NCBI GenBank assembly: GCA_034190875.2
Contig: CM067356.1
Coordinates: forward strand, 73,475,644 to 73,539,643
Length of the DNA stretch: 64,000 nucleotides
Direction: 5' to 3'
From: Urechis unicinctus
Lineage: Eukaryota > Annelida > Polychaeta > Xenopneusta > Urechidae
This document shows, piece by piece, positions 40,735-55,484 of this stretch (position 1 is the stretch's first letter; each line of letters starts with the position of its first letter). Made by a program: the position numbers and the translations under genes. Under the pieces are notes generated by a model. That model had not been told where the DNA came from. It ran no database searches and worked only from the letters and a program-made list of their open reading frames with translations.

Positions 40735-43230
40735 GCCTCTATTTTAAATGCCGGTATTTTAACAGGAACAACCATTTTTTTTATGCAGTAGAGCTGAGGT
40801 TCTATCCCGAATAAAGGCGTAATGTTTTAATCAACATGCTTTATGTTTTGTATGATAACAATCAATCCGTTATTTCCATCAACACACCAACTGTCACGAT
40901 ATTCATCGTAATTAGTACCTAGGGAAGCTCTACTTATGCCAACATAACAGCTGCTGTCAGTGTGAACAAACATCTATCCGCTGATGTGCGTACTGTGTTT
41001 ATCAACTATCGTTGTTTCACGACATTATTTCTCCTTATTGGTCGTGTTTCACTACATTTTCACCTGGCTCGGCTAAGGAGACAATTTGTAGCCTTTATTA
41101 TAATCCACAGGTATCAACGTCTCGGAATTATTCGTACAACCTGTTTCTAATGACCCGTACCCGTCAAAGGGCAGCCTCAATGACTCTTTCTGATAACTAC
41201 GTTCGACAGCATACTTAATTATTCTGTGCTCAAGATTGAAACTTACCGACACGCATTCATGCAACGGTTCAGGGAGATTGTAAGGAGTGGGTAGCTGCTA
41301 AGGGCGATCAATCAGAGGCATCTGCTGGTTATTTTTAGCGGTTTTAACGAGAATTTGTTTTTGCCGTTCAACCAGGCATCTAGAGGCTTTCCACTTTGTA
41401 AAATAATGTAGTCAATTAGATGGTGGCCACGGACCATCAGTCTGAATTAAGGTATATGTTTAAAGGCAGGACAGATACACCATTTGCATGCGTGCAACAT
41501 CATTCAACGGCCAGCAACGTGTGGACAGAATTTATTCGAGCATTATTAAATACATGTGATGTTTGAGACGAGGATCAGTGTGCGATAGATTAAATTCAAC
41601 ATATCTTGCCAAGTCTAAAACATACGTATTTAGCATACTCTTTACATGTTTAAAATAATCGCTTCAGCGGAACCGCTGAAGGAGTATGCAATTGTTAGAG
41701 AGTAAAATAGCAACACATTACACGCAAGCGTTTGAACGTTATTGATGTCAGCATTACGGACTGTAGCTGACAGAACTTATTTTCTTAGCATGACGTCTGA
41801 GGTCGACGTATTTCAGATCACCTGTTACGAGTTAATGGTATATGCTTGATTATTTATTGTGACAATCAGAACGTCGCTAACAATGTATAATTGTGTAAAA
41901 CTGTCCTTTAGATTATGATACTCACTGGTAAACATTAACTCGGTACATATTGGACACTTCACCCTCTGCATGTCATCCAGTCAGTAGTCACTCAGTCTGG
42001 CAAAGGTGTTAACATCGTTCGATGGTAAGATGACTAAATCTAGCATATGTCGGTTGTGATTGCAGACTATCAGTAATGGTGGTTTAGGGCGCCAAATATG
42101 ATTAAACAAATAATGATATATCAAATTAAGTAATGTATTTACTTCTTCAAGTGGATATGACGTTACGCAGTTTATATGAACGAAATATGAAGGGACATTC
42201 AAGCAAATCACTGCAAGCATTTTATAAGAATCAAGTCAGCACCGTCGTTGTGGTTAATGTAGTATTGCCATGCACTATATCAAAATAAAAATAATTTTCC
42301 CGTAAATCCATAACATGACGTGATATGGAGTTGCAATGCTTAATAACTTAGGAGATTGTAACAATAATCTGAACTGATAAGACTTCATGCTGTTGTGATG
42401 CACTACATACATTAATGCAAATTATACAACAGGACAGAAGTAATCCTAGCATCAGGAAGCAGCGATTGGCGATTCTATGTCATCATCACCGGCAAATTAA
42501 CGTTTTGGAATCCTGAATAGGTGTTTATTATGAAAGTTGATGATGATGACCGGCAGCATGGCGTCACGACAGAGGTCGAAATATAACTGATGACGTATGT
42601 CATGCTGGAGAGGACATATTAAATCATAGAAAGCAATGTTATGCACAAAGTACGTTGTCCCATTAACTTGCTCTGCTCATTTTATGTTTATTGTAGCCGT
42701 CACGGGAGTTGTGTTTAAGACATGAACATATTCTTTTCACTTTGTTAACTAACATTCGTAAGCAGACTGTATGTATGCTTTCCAGGCATTAATCTCAGCT
42801 TGTGAGAGCACTAAGCGAATCTAACCATGACCATCATTTGAATATTCGTGTAGGCCAAGCCCATCGTTAGATTACTTTTACATGTAAGCTTGTCATTTGT
42901 CAATTAATTACTCTGAATAGTGCACCCCATGAGGGAAAGCATCACTGCACATATTAAGTTACAACCAGCCAAGGCCATCCGTGGCAGACATACATATATA
43001 TATCTCGCATGATCTCGCTGGGGATATTAGTGGTCTCATTTATTAATTATATCTCACATCAATGTACTTGCTTAATCTTCTTTATTCACCTTGAATCAAT
43101 GATTACTGTTTAGGTTAATAATAAGCTTGACCCCGGATGACTTTCCATAAATGACTGGTTTAAACTATTTGAAAGTTGGGCGGTCTTGTTCCTGAGATTA
43201 ACCCGGTATGTATGTGTATTTCTTTAGATT
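40735..43230 (+). repeat. Repeat family R3, copy b
   Basis: Collinear with 7900-10450: it begins TTTAACAGGAACAACCATTT (40755) and keeps GTTTGAGACGAGGATCAGTG (41561). It lacks the TA microsatellite of copy a. Confidence 0.78.
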
Positions 43231-43234
43231 GATT

Positions 43235-43950
43235 AAGCAATTATGGTTTTGGGTGTAAAATTTGATTAAACGAAGAATGGCTGTTCCGATGATATATCCG
43301 GCAAAGTAATGAATGTACTTCTTTAAGTGGACAAGACTTTGCGCAGTTTATATGCACGAAATAAAAAGGGACATTCTAGCAAATCACTGCAAACATCACG
43401 TGAGAAACAAGTCAGCACCGTCGTTGTGGTTAATTTAGTATAACCATGCACAAAATAAAATAAAATAATTTTCCTGGAAATCAATAAAAGGACGTAATAT
43501 GGAAAATTCCATGATTTATAACTTCGAGGGAATGTTGCAATTATCTTAATTGATAAAACTGATGTTGTGATACACTACATGCATTCATGCAAATTATACA
43601 ATTGGGCACTGGGTATTCTACGAGAAATAATCCTGGTATCAGGAAGCAGAAATGAGTATTTGTTTGTCATCATCACCGTCAAATTAACGGGAGCTGTGTT
43701 AAAGACATTAGTAGATTCTTCTCACTGTATTAATTAACATTTGCAAGCAGTCTGCATGTATGTTTTCCAGACACTGATCTCCGCTTGTGAGAACACTAAG
43801 CGAATCGAATCCTTTGAATATTCGTGTAAGCCAAACCCATCGTTAGATCACTTTCACATGTTAGCTGAACCCCATGAGGGAAAGTATCACCCTCATCGCT
43901 CATATTAAGTTACAACCAGCCAAGGCCACCATTGACAGATATACATTGTC
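43235..43950 (+). repeat. Repeat family R3, copy c (partial, tandem to copy b)
   Basis: Starts ATGGTTTTGGGTGTAAAATT, like the interior of copy a at 9175. It ends with the CCCATGAGGGAAAG block, like 10045 and 42925. An internal deletion near 43690 removes about 120 bp relative to copy a. It follows copy b head to tail. Confidence 0.75.
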
Positions 43951-44369
43951 CTCATTGTGCCACACTTGGCAGAAACATACACCAGGCGAACGGAGACTTT
44001 CGAGTTTGTTCGCATACAACATAATCTGCAGCCAAGATAGGGCGCGAAACGATACGATATCAGATTGTAGTGCTGATTGCGTAGTAACAGAAAATTACAA
44101 CATACTATTTATGCTTCCGGAAAACTCGATTTTATTTTTTTATATTTTCATCATTATTTTGTAATTACGTCAGAAGAGCGGAATTGCACCACGCGTTGTT
44201 TATTTCTTTATCTATACACATAACTCATACACCCACAAACGAACATTTCGTTGTCTATTTACACATTGGATGAAATTTATGCCGCGAGGTCACACAATGT
44301 AGACTCATCCGTAATAAATTTCAGTTATAAATGACGATTCCAAGAAGTCAATACGAAACCTATTCGGTT

Positions 44370-45290
44370 AGGCACAACGGTGTTTATTCTGTTTGAAGAC
44401 TAAGCTGCCGTGGTTGAATGAAATGTAACCTACTAGTCGTCTTTACTATGGACTAGTAGAGGGTGCGCAACATTTGCATTTTATTGAAATATAGCTTGGG
44501 GCTTCGACAATCACTATAATCAATGCAGAGTGCAAGTTAGCACATAAGATGAAATTTTACATTCAGGGTTGGCCTCAAACATGCTCTGCATTATTTCAAA
44601 AGCCATTTATGTGATTTTCCCATAAAATGACAGGTCGATCAGGGTAAACTAATCACATTTGGCCTGCTTAATACCGCAGTTAAACTCAGACATACATCAA
44701 GGGTTACACTTGCATATCTCAAGATTTTAATCATATGGTGCCATATATTTGGGCCATTGGAAAATACTGACATGGCCTTTGTGAGAATGAATGGGCGATG
44801 CAATATATTGCAACAACATCTGGCTGTTAGTAACTGAATAACACGATATTCCTGATAAAAGCAATGTTGTCATTCCCCTATTATTCTGTCAGCAGTCAAT
44901 GCTAATATCGACAGAAGGGGTATAATACATGAGTTAGAAATAATAACGTGCAAAATCTGCATTTCTAAACGGCCGCGTTGCCAACACCATGCTGTGCTCA
45001 ACGCCTTTTTTATTCGTCTGTGTACATCAATGGATATTCTCACAAAAGTTGCAGGAATCGCTTTTACCAGCAGATGAATTCCAAATATGTGACAGTCGTG
45101 TTGATAAGAATACACAACAATGTTCTATCCTAGCTTTGTAGAGACTTCAAGCAGCTCTAATAAAGGTTTAAATATAACACGAGAGGACATTATAAACAAT
45201 AAACAGACGATTAAGTGGGCAGGTAGATCGTTGTTCGGTATCTTAATGTTGTACTTTGTATTATTATAGGCGATGAATGTAAGTCGTTTT
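44370..45290 (-). repeat. Right arm of the dispersed inverted repeat
   Basis: Reverse complement of blocks in 34130-34480, including TTCGGTATCTTAATGTTGTA (45235) and CAACGGTGTTTATTC (44377). Extra DNA within the arm, for example about 44780-45170, has no counterpart on the left. Confidence 0.65.
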
Positions 45291-46459
45291 GAATAACCAC
45301 CCTCTGTTTTTCTCGATGTTTCAAGGACGTCAAAGTTAACTGTTATGTACCGGTCGTGGACGTCAACGAAGTTTAGAAATATTAGGTTTTCTCAATCCCC
45401 TTATCCAAAAGGTAAGCGTGTAATGATTAGAGGTCTTAACGCAACAAGCAACTATAAAGCTAAGTAAAGTATTGCATATGCACAAGGCATTTGTTCAGGA
45501 TTTTACAATATACGAACGTCTTTTAGTGCATCTGTTGCCTTCTATGATATATGCGTCTGGTTTTAAAACTGTCGCCTTGGGGTGTATGCCCATCAATAGT
45601 ACGTTTGCACTTATTGTGCATAATTTTGCGTGTATAGGTATGACTGTGTGCACACCGTCATTTACTATTAGTAAAAGGTCGCATCCGTTGACTTTCCTGT
45701 ATATGTACGTTAAACATCTTCCTAAAGTAATTTGGTAATTCATTATATGTCCGTATATATGCATCATCATCAGATATATAACATATTTTATAAAACCATG
45801 GTCACTTTTTGATAAACTACGGAAGGACCTGAGGCGTTTAATAAAATAATGATGTTTCTTCCAGCAACGCGGGGATATCACGAATGTCTTTTATACGAAT
45901 AATCGTGATGTCCATCGACATAGCAGTCAGGTAACGGTTAAGACTAATGCAAAGTGGTGAGAATTTAATTAAGACAGAGCATTGCATCAAATCTCGCGTT
46001 CTACATCGCGATAATATAAGTTGATTAGACAGGTTAACTGTGCTGCATACGCAGAAACCCCGAGGGGCAAGTGTCCACTTGTCACATACCCATGGACAAT
46101 GTCTGGCTTACAGCCCTCACAGCTGGGGTGAATGCTTCATGCTATAGGGTTATTGACGCCGGGTAAAGATATGACAAATGTAGCATCAATAAAGTTGTTG
46201 GAAGAGTAGTGTAATATATTTAAAACAAGATTAATATAACTTGATTGGGGAGACTATGCAAGTGTTGGGGTCACGTGCCACCAACCTGCATTAGTGAAGA
46301 GTTATGCAACTTAAATGTCGGTGAAAAATGAAATACATCACCGGTAAGCGTGGTGCAATCAACGAGAAAGGACGCCAGACAGACGCACATATCAAGATGG
46401 AGACTGCATTGATTAAAATGAGATTGGAGTCAGCTTTTGTTTCGTGTCATTTCAAATGA
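45291..46459. other. Non-coding stretch, no gene seen
   Basis: A plus-strand frame of 88 codons and an overlapping minus-strand frame of 128 codons (45472-45881) both lack recognisable domains, and each probably exists by chance. Nothing else is seen. Confidence 0.4.
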
Positions 46460-47770
46460 GATTGGCATGTCGTTGGATACAACATGTGACAGGAAGTCGT
46501 AATGCGTATGTGCTCTTTACACCTTATTTGTTTGGAGATCGCTGTAGCGGCAACAGGTAAGTGGAAAAGATTTGATGCCTCCAATATTTAAGTTATGATG
46601 ACTGGAAAGTCTTATATTTATGTCGAACCTCACAGAAGCCAAACTGGTGGAGACGAAGGTGTAAACCGACAGCAATAATTTTACATACACTGTAGATGCA
46701 GGTCAGCTCTACACGATGCATACAGCTAGATCCAGCAAAATGCCGACACAAGTGTATTGACATGTGTCACATACTGTGTTCGCAATATTTGTTAATATTT
46801 GCATGTGCTGCCATATGCTACAAATTGGCAAGTACATATTTTAACAAGAAGATCCTTATAATAACGATGAAACCGTGCCAAAATCCGACTTCATTAAAAT
46901 GCAAATGATGAGAATCAAAGGGTTGATTGTCACATTACGTAGTCGCTGGTGTCCAGGATATTGCAGTAGCTGGTTTGAGTTTTACTATGCATTATTTACA
47001 TATTGCAAGTAACCCATTGCACCACTGTCAGTTTATGTCATTTAACATAGTATTTGTTGGTACTTGATCTCTTAATGGAACTTATTGGTCTCTTAAGAGA
47101 ATTGATAAATGGTTTTCAAAGGTAATCCCAATTACACATTTCTCTTTTCAGAACGGATGTCTTAAATACAATTATCTTCGCACGGGGCAATCGCCCACCT
47201 ATCACAGAACTGATGCGCGTCTTCCTAGCATACCCATTTAATTTCGTTTATTAACAAGCTGCTTTGCAGCTTAAGGACCAGCAAAAGCTTTGATGTGCAT
47301 GCAGCACAGCTTCACCGTCTTATTCTAAGGCCTGTTGCTCTATTTACATGTGTTACTAACTCTTTTTTCTTACATTAATCAATAGCATGTACGTATATGC
47401 AAGGAGGCGTTGGTCAAAACTAAACCCTGTGACAGCATTACATCCGACTTACTCTGATATTATAAGACATAACTGGAATACAAATATTAAGAGAACTCTT
47501 ATTGGTATGAATGCTCCCACCACAAGTGATGGGTGTATCTTCTGTCTAGAATTCAATTTGCTTTGCTCTTTACACAACACGTTCAAAGGTAACATTGCTT
47601 TTTTCAATACGTTTGGTGGTGTTTTTTCTCCATCACTGGTAAAGAAGTTTTACTGTCGACGTATCAGAATCAATTGATAGACGTTAAAGAATGCATACAT
47701 GTGTGCAATTTTGTTGCATGATAGCTTGCAGCATATCCTACATAATAACTATACGCCAACACGAACATGC
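46460..47770 (+). repeat. Repeat family R1, copy c
   Basis: Matches copy b (32625-34060) through most of its length and copy a (1455-1825) at its right end, with the TTGATAGACGTTAAAGAATG block at 47674. Confidence 0.78.
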
Positions 47771-47784
47771 ACTCGATTTTTCCT

Positions 47785-48000
47785 CACATTAATGTACTTG
47801 CTTAATCTGTTACTGCACCTATAATCCATGATTGCAGTTAAGGTTAATATTATAACATAAGTTGATAGTTTCATTGATACACATTGAATCTGTGTGCGTT
47901 AAGGGAAATTGATTCGTGGCAACACGTGCAGATATTAAGTGATCTCGATTTAAAATCGCATGATGCTGTGACTTTACACCCATACAAACACGCAAATTTT
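47785..48000 (+). repeat. Fragment of the R3 right end
   Basis: CACATTAATGTACTTGCTTA (47786) and the following AAGGTTAATATTAT block resemble 10190-10250 and 43060-43130. The similarity then weakens toward the CCCATACA block near 47980 (10408 in copy a). It directly follows R1 copy c. Confidence 0.5.
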
Positions 48001-51000
48001 CCGACTCTCACAAGTTAAAACCTATTTGGTCATTAAAACATATAGTTTTGAATAAAGACGCATTGATATACACGTTATTCGCTTTACATTCAACAACCAT
48101 ATGTATAAAGCATTTCACAAGGATGCATTCGGATGACCAAGCGTAATAACCAAGGTGGTTTTGCAAAGCGCTGGAAAGATTCATTAAGAAATCTCTTCCA
48201 ACATTAATTGTCATAGGGATTTTATTATGACAATCTATACCTATATATCACACAAGACGTGTGTAACAACCAATGCAGAAAGTCACATATGAGGAAGTGA
48301 AGCGAAATACATGCAGTGCAAACTGCTGTGAGGCTTAATATTGATGTATGGTCGTGTTTTCTACAGGTGGATTCAATGGGGATTTCTTTGACGTGACTGC
48401 CCAGATAAAACTGGTCTTAAGAACGCGACATAAACCGACTCTTTTGGGACTTTGTTAATGTCCTTCTATAACCTATATTGGCCGGTAAATCCGCTACCGG
48501 AATATATCACGAAGTTTTGTCATAAATAGAAGTATCATGTTGCGTCCATTAATTTTCGAAATTATAGTTACCCTAAAGGTAAAACTTTGTATTGCCTTCC
48601 AGCTTAACAATGAAGATGATTGTTTGCCAGTGCTAAACGAATTGTGAAGTTATGGTTAAAGGGCCTCTTGGGTTATATCATGATAACGCTGGTGGAAGGT
48701 GTCGAATAAGACATGCGAATGGCACCTGTCGTTAGTAATATTATCTCAATCTTAACTCGGGTGTATTATAAGGTTATCACTAGTGTGAATGATTCCATTC
48801 AAGTCAGAAAATACCACTCTTAAGTTTATCTAAATACGGAACAAAGAGTCAACGGCGGTATTGACGTATCCTACAACTGATGACTTACTCACACAATGTT
48901 TGTGTCTTCTATTTCATGTCATGGCCTAGCGCTATGCTATATGCATTTGCATTAAAGGTATCATCACCGTTGCTACTATTATTATGAGCGTGGTTATTTT
49001 ATATTCAAAGAAACCTCTTTGAAGTATTACAACATCATCGATCTTTTAGTAAATTCAAAGATTTTTGGATCATTTTTTGTTTATTGAAAAGTCAATGTAG
49101 CATTCGGTTAGCTCTGCAGTTTTGCTCTGTACCAGTCCAGTATATGCAATATTTCTCATCAACGCGGCCTATATTGTGGTACTATTAATAAATCAAATAT
49201 GTTACAACTGAGTGTAAGACGACAGATCAGGATAGAGAAGGGAAGACTGCCCATTCACACAGCAAATGAGGGGTGCTGTACGACTTACCCTCTTCTATAC
49301 TCATAAATGCCCCAGGCAAGAATACATTGAGGAAAACAGCCATCTTTCCGTAATAAAGGGGCGGATGTATTTCTGCCTTGTTGATGATAATGAACGATCC
49401 GATGTGTGATATTTTCAGCTGCATACTGCATTCTCTCAGATTCCTGCAGATCTTTACAGCCCAGACTCGGTAGCTCTAGTACGTGTGTGAGGCAATGAAT
49501 ATTTCTAAAGTAATCTCGATTTGTGAAATATCCACATATCGTTGTTTATATGAGCTGAATGCATTGAGGCGCTTAACGATAGTGAGACATGTGATCTATT
49601 TATAGCTGCAAGTTATTGTTTGCTGTAATAAACAACAACGAAGCATGAATTAACGACTGTAGATCGATAAGAATCATTGCCACTGAATGACTGTATGTCA
49701 CCCTAACAAGCAGCAATTGTCAGCAATGGGTAAATAATCAGCATGCATCAGAGAGTACTATTGTTCATCACTGATTAATGTTGGCGGGCGTGGTGAGATC
49801 GACGAGCAATATTGGTCTTCATAAAAGCATTCAATAAGCAAGGTCACCATCTCGTACAGTGTTAACGCCACAAGCGAGGCATATATACAGCGAAGTCATT
49901 GTCTTATATGTATGTGTTTAACCATCTATGCAGAACGCAACATAAGATTAACTATATGAACTGTGACAAGCCTTAACAATGATCGCGATGTATCACCGCA
50001 GATATGCGAGTAGTAGTATTTGCTTGACGATTACACATTTTAATAGATAACACGTTTGATGCTTAATTCTCGAATTTTGAGCTTTAAATACGACAAGATT
50101 ATAACCCAAATGACAAAAATAAATATACCTTTGCTAACAATGTCTCACCTATTTATAAGTCCTCAATGGAGAGCAGTAGAGCGACCTTATGCTGTAAAAA
50201 ATGTGTATCATCTCTCTAAAGTCAGCTATCAATATAAAACCTTTCTCTTTATTTCATTACAGCGAGCTTCTTAGACGGTAAATATTGCGCTAGTAGTGTT
50301 CCTGTGATCATGATGAGCAATCCTTGACCTGTCACCAAACACTGCCATACTATTGAAGTATCAGAACATATCCAACAACGATTTAACCAGGACAAACATT
50401 TCACTACCGGCATGGTGAAAGACGGAAGCGTCAGCCTAATTATATTCAAATACCTGACTTATGTAAAAAGAGACCGATAAAACAATAGACAAACGCACCG
50501 AGTGCCGCATCAGAAAACATTAAGGCGGACAGGGAAATATTACGTTAGTACAATCAATCATTTACTGCTCCTTGATTATTACACCCTCGAGTTATTTTTT
50601 TCATCAAATCAAAATAGCCGCCACAACAAACTGTATATACATCTGCAAATAGAAGTTTAATGCGGCAATAAAAACGAAACCACGCGCGTCATCAGCAAAA
50701 TGGAAATGTATCAGACTCTTTTTGGGCGTCATGTTTCCTGTCGCTGACCACATGTCATGTGTCATTTTGTCATGTAATGCCCTCGGTTGTGAGATAAAAG
50801 TGATGACGCTGAGCAGCTAATTTGTTCCAACACTGCATTACTTAAAAAAGTTATGGTCAATGGTACCCACGCCAAGTAGATGTAGCCATTCCGAAATTAT
50901 GAGTAAGCACGAAGGTTATCTCGGAACGTGACGGTTCTGAACGCCAAGTCTTAAATAACGGAAAGTCTCAATTGTTTACCGTTCGCTAAACACTCCAGTG

Positions 51001-51224
51001 TCCTCTTGTCGTTGAAATGCTCAACCAGCAAAAGTTATGACATCCCGATTAATCTTGTTGCTCATTATTATCCAACAATTTACATTTTTCATTATTAAAT
51101 TGATTGCAACATTTTCTTTGTGAACTTGCTTATTGCATCCCATGCATGGTATATGATAAGGGGGCATAATTTCATTACAGATGCCAAATGGCAGATTGTT
51201 AAAACAAACCCTTGAGGGCGTTGT
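48001..51224. other. Non-coding stretch, no gene supported
   Basis: Two minus-strand open frames (49227-49424 and 50249-50449) contain hydrophobic segments and nearby GT donors. I could not connect them into a gene or name a family. No repeat partner was found beyond the weak similarity of 48960-49060 to 28320-28480. Confidence 0.35.
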
Positions 51225-52735
51225 CTATGTTAAAAATATAACATATTGCAGCAGAAAATATTTTTAATTGCATATGAAAAATAGAATTTTGCTACACAAA
51301 ACATTAATGGCGACGTCTTTATTGAAAATACTACATATTTCTGCGCTTAGTCTAAGAGTCTTTCCTATCTTTCCCCTTAACAAGTATCAAATCGTGGGAT
51401 TCACCGTGTTGATAAGTAATAAGGGGCGGCCTAAGCAATGCGCTGAATACTATAATACGACTGATGTATAAAACAGTGGATACAGCGCATGGGACAGCGG
51501 AGCTATTGATTGCAACAAACCAATTAATGTGAATGCTCAATTATTTTCATATACACCAGGTTGGTGATTGCATCACAGCCCAAGGCAACGGATGGGTGTG
51601 TCAAACGGCCGGTTTCAATTTTCATCTGCTGTTAAATCTCAATATTTGGTCTTGATGGATGGTAACAGTAACTCAGGAATTAACGCGGAGACATAGAACC
51701 AGCATAACAAAACCCAGGTTATTATTTCGCGGATGAATTGCTGGCAACTAAAGACAGCACGCATTCCCCGTCGATAAATCTTTCCAAAGGAGCAGTAATT
51801 ATGCTTTATTGATTTACGCAGGAAGATATACCATGGTTGCACGTGACAAAAAGACGTTTGCAGCTAACATTTCAGCATTAACAGTGATGCAGACATAAAT
51901 TACAGAAGTTAGATACAGGATCAAGTTGAAAATGAGTGCCAGATCCTATATAAAACATTAGCAATATTATCATAAATAACTGACGTATAAATTACATGAA
52001 TATGGTGGTACATGACGACTGTGATGCTAAGGGAATTTCATTCCATGATAAAGTTCACACTTACCCCGGAAACATCTTTTTGCCACCTGCGACATGCTTG
52101 TTCTTTTTGCAGCTGATTAATCCATCAGCCATGCAGCTTAAATTATTACTTTGGTAGGAAATTTGACTCTCTAGCCTTTTAATTAGCTCTAACAAGACAT
52201 GAAACATTTTCATGATTCTCGAATGCTCTCTTCTGTTACTACCTGTGGCTGTCAGCTCTTCATACTATGCATCCACCATAGCAGGATATATATACGCATA
52301 TAACACTATGTATGCATATAACACTATGTTTTACCAAAACCGTGCAGACGCCGTCTGTGAACTTAAGCAACGTTGATCGCAATTTAATATATGACTGGGC
52401 AATATACAAATTAAATTGCATAAGAGGATAACCTTATCTTTAATGGCAAAGGAAAAACAAATAAGGCAAATAACCGACAGATAAAGACAATCTTTCATGT
52501 TAATTATCATTAACTGGCTTTATATTGGAGGCTATGATCGTCGATGTCATAACGTGACAGATTTGTAATGAACAGCTTGTTGACGATCTGAACTGTGGGA
52601 AATGCCAAACCGCGTGATCATATCCGCTAAGCAAATTATTTGTTATCCATGATGATTCATAAACGTATTTACCACAATGGAAAAATATCAGCAGTCTAAG
52701 GGGCGGTAAAAAGTAAGGCAACTTTCGAATGGCTC
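51225..52735 (+). repeat. Repeat family R5, copy b
   Basis: Collinear with 15430-17049; the GAAATTTGACTCTCTAGCCT landmark is at 52159. It runs without a break into R6 copy b. Confidence 0.78.
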
Positions 52736-54015
52736 ACAACGAATGCAATACGTAATGCAATAACAGCCGATGCTGGAATTGCCCGATAGGTTCCACATAT
52801 TGATGCAATAATTTGCAGCAGACAGTATTGTCTCAGAGGGTTGATAAACCGAAAACGCCCTGTATCAGTTTCTTCCCATTACCATGAGCTATTGCCTGTC
52901 TATAAACTGTCACTCATTTGCCTAACTAACTTAATTTATGCCCCTGCCACATATCAATTCTCATGTGAAGTGTCAGAGGCAGACAGATATATGGCATCTC
53001 TCTGGCTCAACTGCTGATCAGGTTTCGACATCTAGTTAACATGCTGGGTTAATGCGATGCAATGCCTATCAAAAGGCTTAAGAAATATATACATAAATAC
53101 GTGACGCATTCCCGTGATTCATCACCTGATGATGCATATTTACCACGCATTACCTAATTTAACAACTATTGTGCGTTGTATTGCTCTTGGTGAGGCCTAA
53201 TACTCCCACACAACGTTATGCTGATTGGTAAGTGAGAGACACACGATGCAGTAGTTCCACGACGATAATTTTGGCAACAATTTGCGAATCAACCATTGTA
53301 TATCTCAATCTCAATATATGGTATCAAATGGATGTGAATATTAGACAGGCAAAGCTTTTATATCAAGGATTCAAAAGCTTATATCTTGGAAGCGCTTCAC
53401 CAGAATGTTTCTTGGGCATATTAAATTGTTGCAAAGTGTTCGCGCATGTTTGATCATTCTGTAAGGTCGGTATATCAGGATTTTTTTTATCTGCGGATAC
53501 AGCCTTAACGGGATTCGAGCTAGACAAATTGGTCTTTCTGAGCTTGGGCATGCAATGAATACTCATGTGAAACACCAACTACCTCATAAGACTGATGGGA
53601 TCGGTTGGAAGAGTCAGGAACATACCAGCTACAGAAAAGTAACATATAGCCTTATCGCTTTATTCCAAAATTGCTTTTAATGACACGCTCACAGCTAAAG
53701 ATTGCTGAAAAGATTGTTTCAATTGTTGCAACTGCGCAAGTATCCCATTGTGTTAGAATCCATAACCTAACAAATAAAGCGTATTCTAGAACTCTAATTC
53801 ACATTACGCGTTAATGTGTTACACTTACCATTAAAGTAATTGATGTTGATAATGAAGTGGGCGTTTAATTACCCATCATTGTAACTTATCGTCAATTATC
53901 GTCTTTGAAATCCCCATCCTGCTCACTGATAATGGATGATGCTTGCTCAATGCACACGCATTAATAGTCAATTATTGACTTGCTTCTTATGTGATGCATA
54001 TGCTGGTGATATATA
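52736..54015 (+). repeat. Repeat family R6, copy b
   Basis: Matches 25543-26730, from GACAGTATTGTCTCAGAGGG (52821) to GTGATGCATATGCTGGTGAT (53991). After that point 1.5 kb of other DNA intervenes before R6 resumes at about 55485. Confidence 0.75.
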
Positions 54016-55484
54016 GCCACGGTTATAAACAACCATATCAAATATTCCATTGCAAATCCTGTAAACCCAAATACACTCCAACTTCTTTTTCGCTCCAACT
54101 TCTGGCATCTACGAAATCTACATTAATAAGGTGGGCTACATCCCTTGATCCAGGTGTTGTGATGCAATCAGCGAATCGTGGGACCCTCATAGAAATTCCC
54201 CCGCAAATAGCAGTAATAATGAGAATCTACCTTACCTCATCATATACACGTGGCTATCGGATTGCGTCATAGTTCCTGTCATGATATTTTCTTTATTCAT
54301 AACGTGTTTTGCAAATGTGTTTCTAATTGTAAGTACGACTTTGATGGTGTTTGGATATGCCCATACGTTCAGCTGTTTTGTCATACGACTGTAATTAGAT
54401 TCTTGACATGCATGGTTTTCTACTTGGAAATGTTTATATAATTGTCTCGTTGCTTGTTTATGAATATATTTAAGGATGGACAGAGATATGTTTTTATGTG
54501 TGTTTGCTTTAAAGTATTATGCGTTTGGTTCTACGAAAAAATAATGTATTCGCCTTATTCGCTTTCAGGTAGATGCGTTAACGTTTATTGATTGTATCAT
54601 ATGTGCATCATTTATCCTCATCGATATGGTTGATTTTGCGTGTATGTGTGATACTATGTAATGGCTGCATCCGGTAAATACACACTGGTCTCATAACAGG
54701 GTAACCATTTTCAATGCCGCGGTTACTAAAGAAGTCTTAAGCAATGGTACAGGCAGTGTAAAACTCTCAGATAGAGAGAACAATTATCATGTGTCTATAT
54801 GTGATAAATATCATTTTCTGTAAACATTTAAAGTTTAAACTATTGGTAATAATGAACGTATACAATACAGGTTAGTTTAACATTGTCTCATGATCTAAGC
54901 ACATCACGACTGGTTGAGTAATATTCAAATCAACCGTAAGTTAAATTTCCCCGGGTGATTTGTCTAAGACAGGTTTGCTCTAAGTATGTCGCCAGTGATG
55001 CCTTAATCACAATATTCATCCAATCCTTCCGTGTTATAAAATGCTTACCGTTTTGTAGCAGTGTCTAGCAGCTTAAATGTATGCATAAAATGCAGGATGA
55101 ACCCATAAGCATCCCGCCCTCACAACACATTCGCAATGTACCTTACTCACACCATACTGGATGCATACGATCCAAAATGCTTTGAAGAAGAACACGCAAT
55201 GTAGCTGTAAAAGATTAAAAGCTTTTAATGCAATAATCGGTTTGCATGCAGTTTCTAGCTCGCTGTCGCTGATAGTGTCAAACCGTGACTATTATACAGT
55301 GCTATATAATATGCACAGGTGATGATTGCTGCTCATACATTTACGGTATACAGTATATCTCGGGCTTGAGCATAAGCCTAATGGACGTTCATTTGTCACC
55401 ATACACTCTCATCATTTTTATAGTCTACCTCTATGATATATTTCCAAATTTCCAGACGTATACCAGCGTCTGACAAAAAAAAGT
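54016..55484. other. Extra DNA inside R6 copy b
   Basis: Absent at the matching place in R6 copy a (about 26730-26800). It includes a piece resembling the left end of R4 at about 54650-54830 (ACACTGGTCTCATAACAGG; compare 12550). I see no terminal repeats or gene. Confidence 0.45.

Noticed and set aside
45495..45881. 128-codon minus-strand open frame overlapping an 88-codon plus-strand frame
   Set aside because: Overlapping frames on both strands with no domain, no repeat-supported conservation and no splice context; likely chance.
50249..50449. Minus-strand frame with a hydrophobic segment and QYLPSKKLA, faintly like the TM4-TM5 region of monocarboxylate transporters
   Set aside because: Too short, no second exon found, and the resemblance rests on a few residues.
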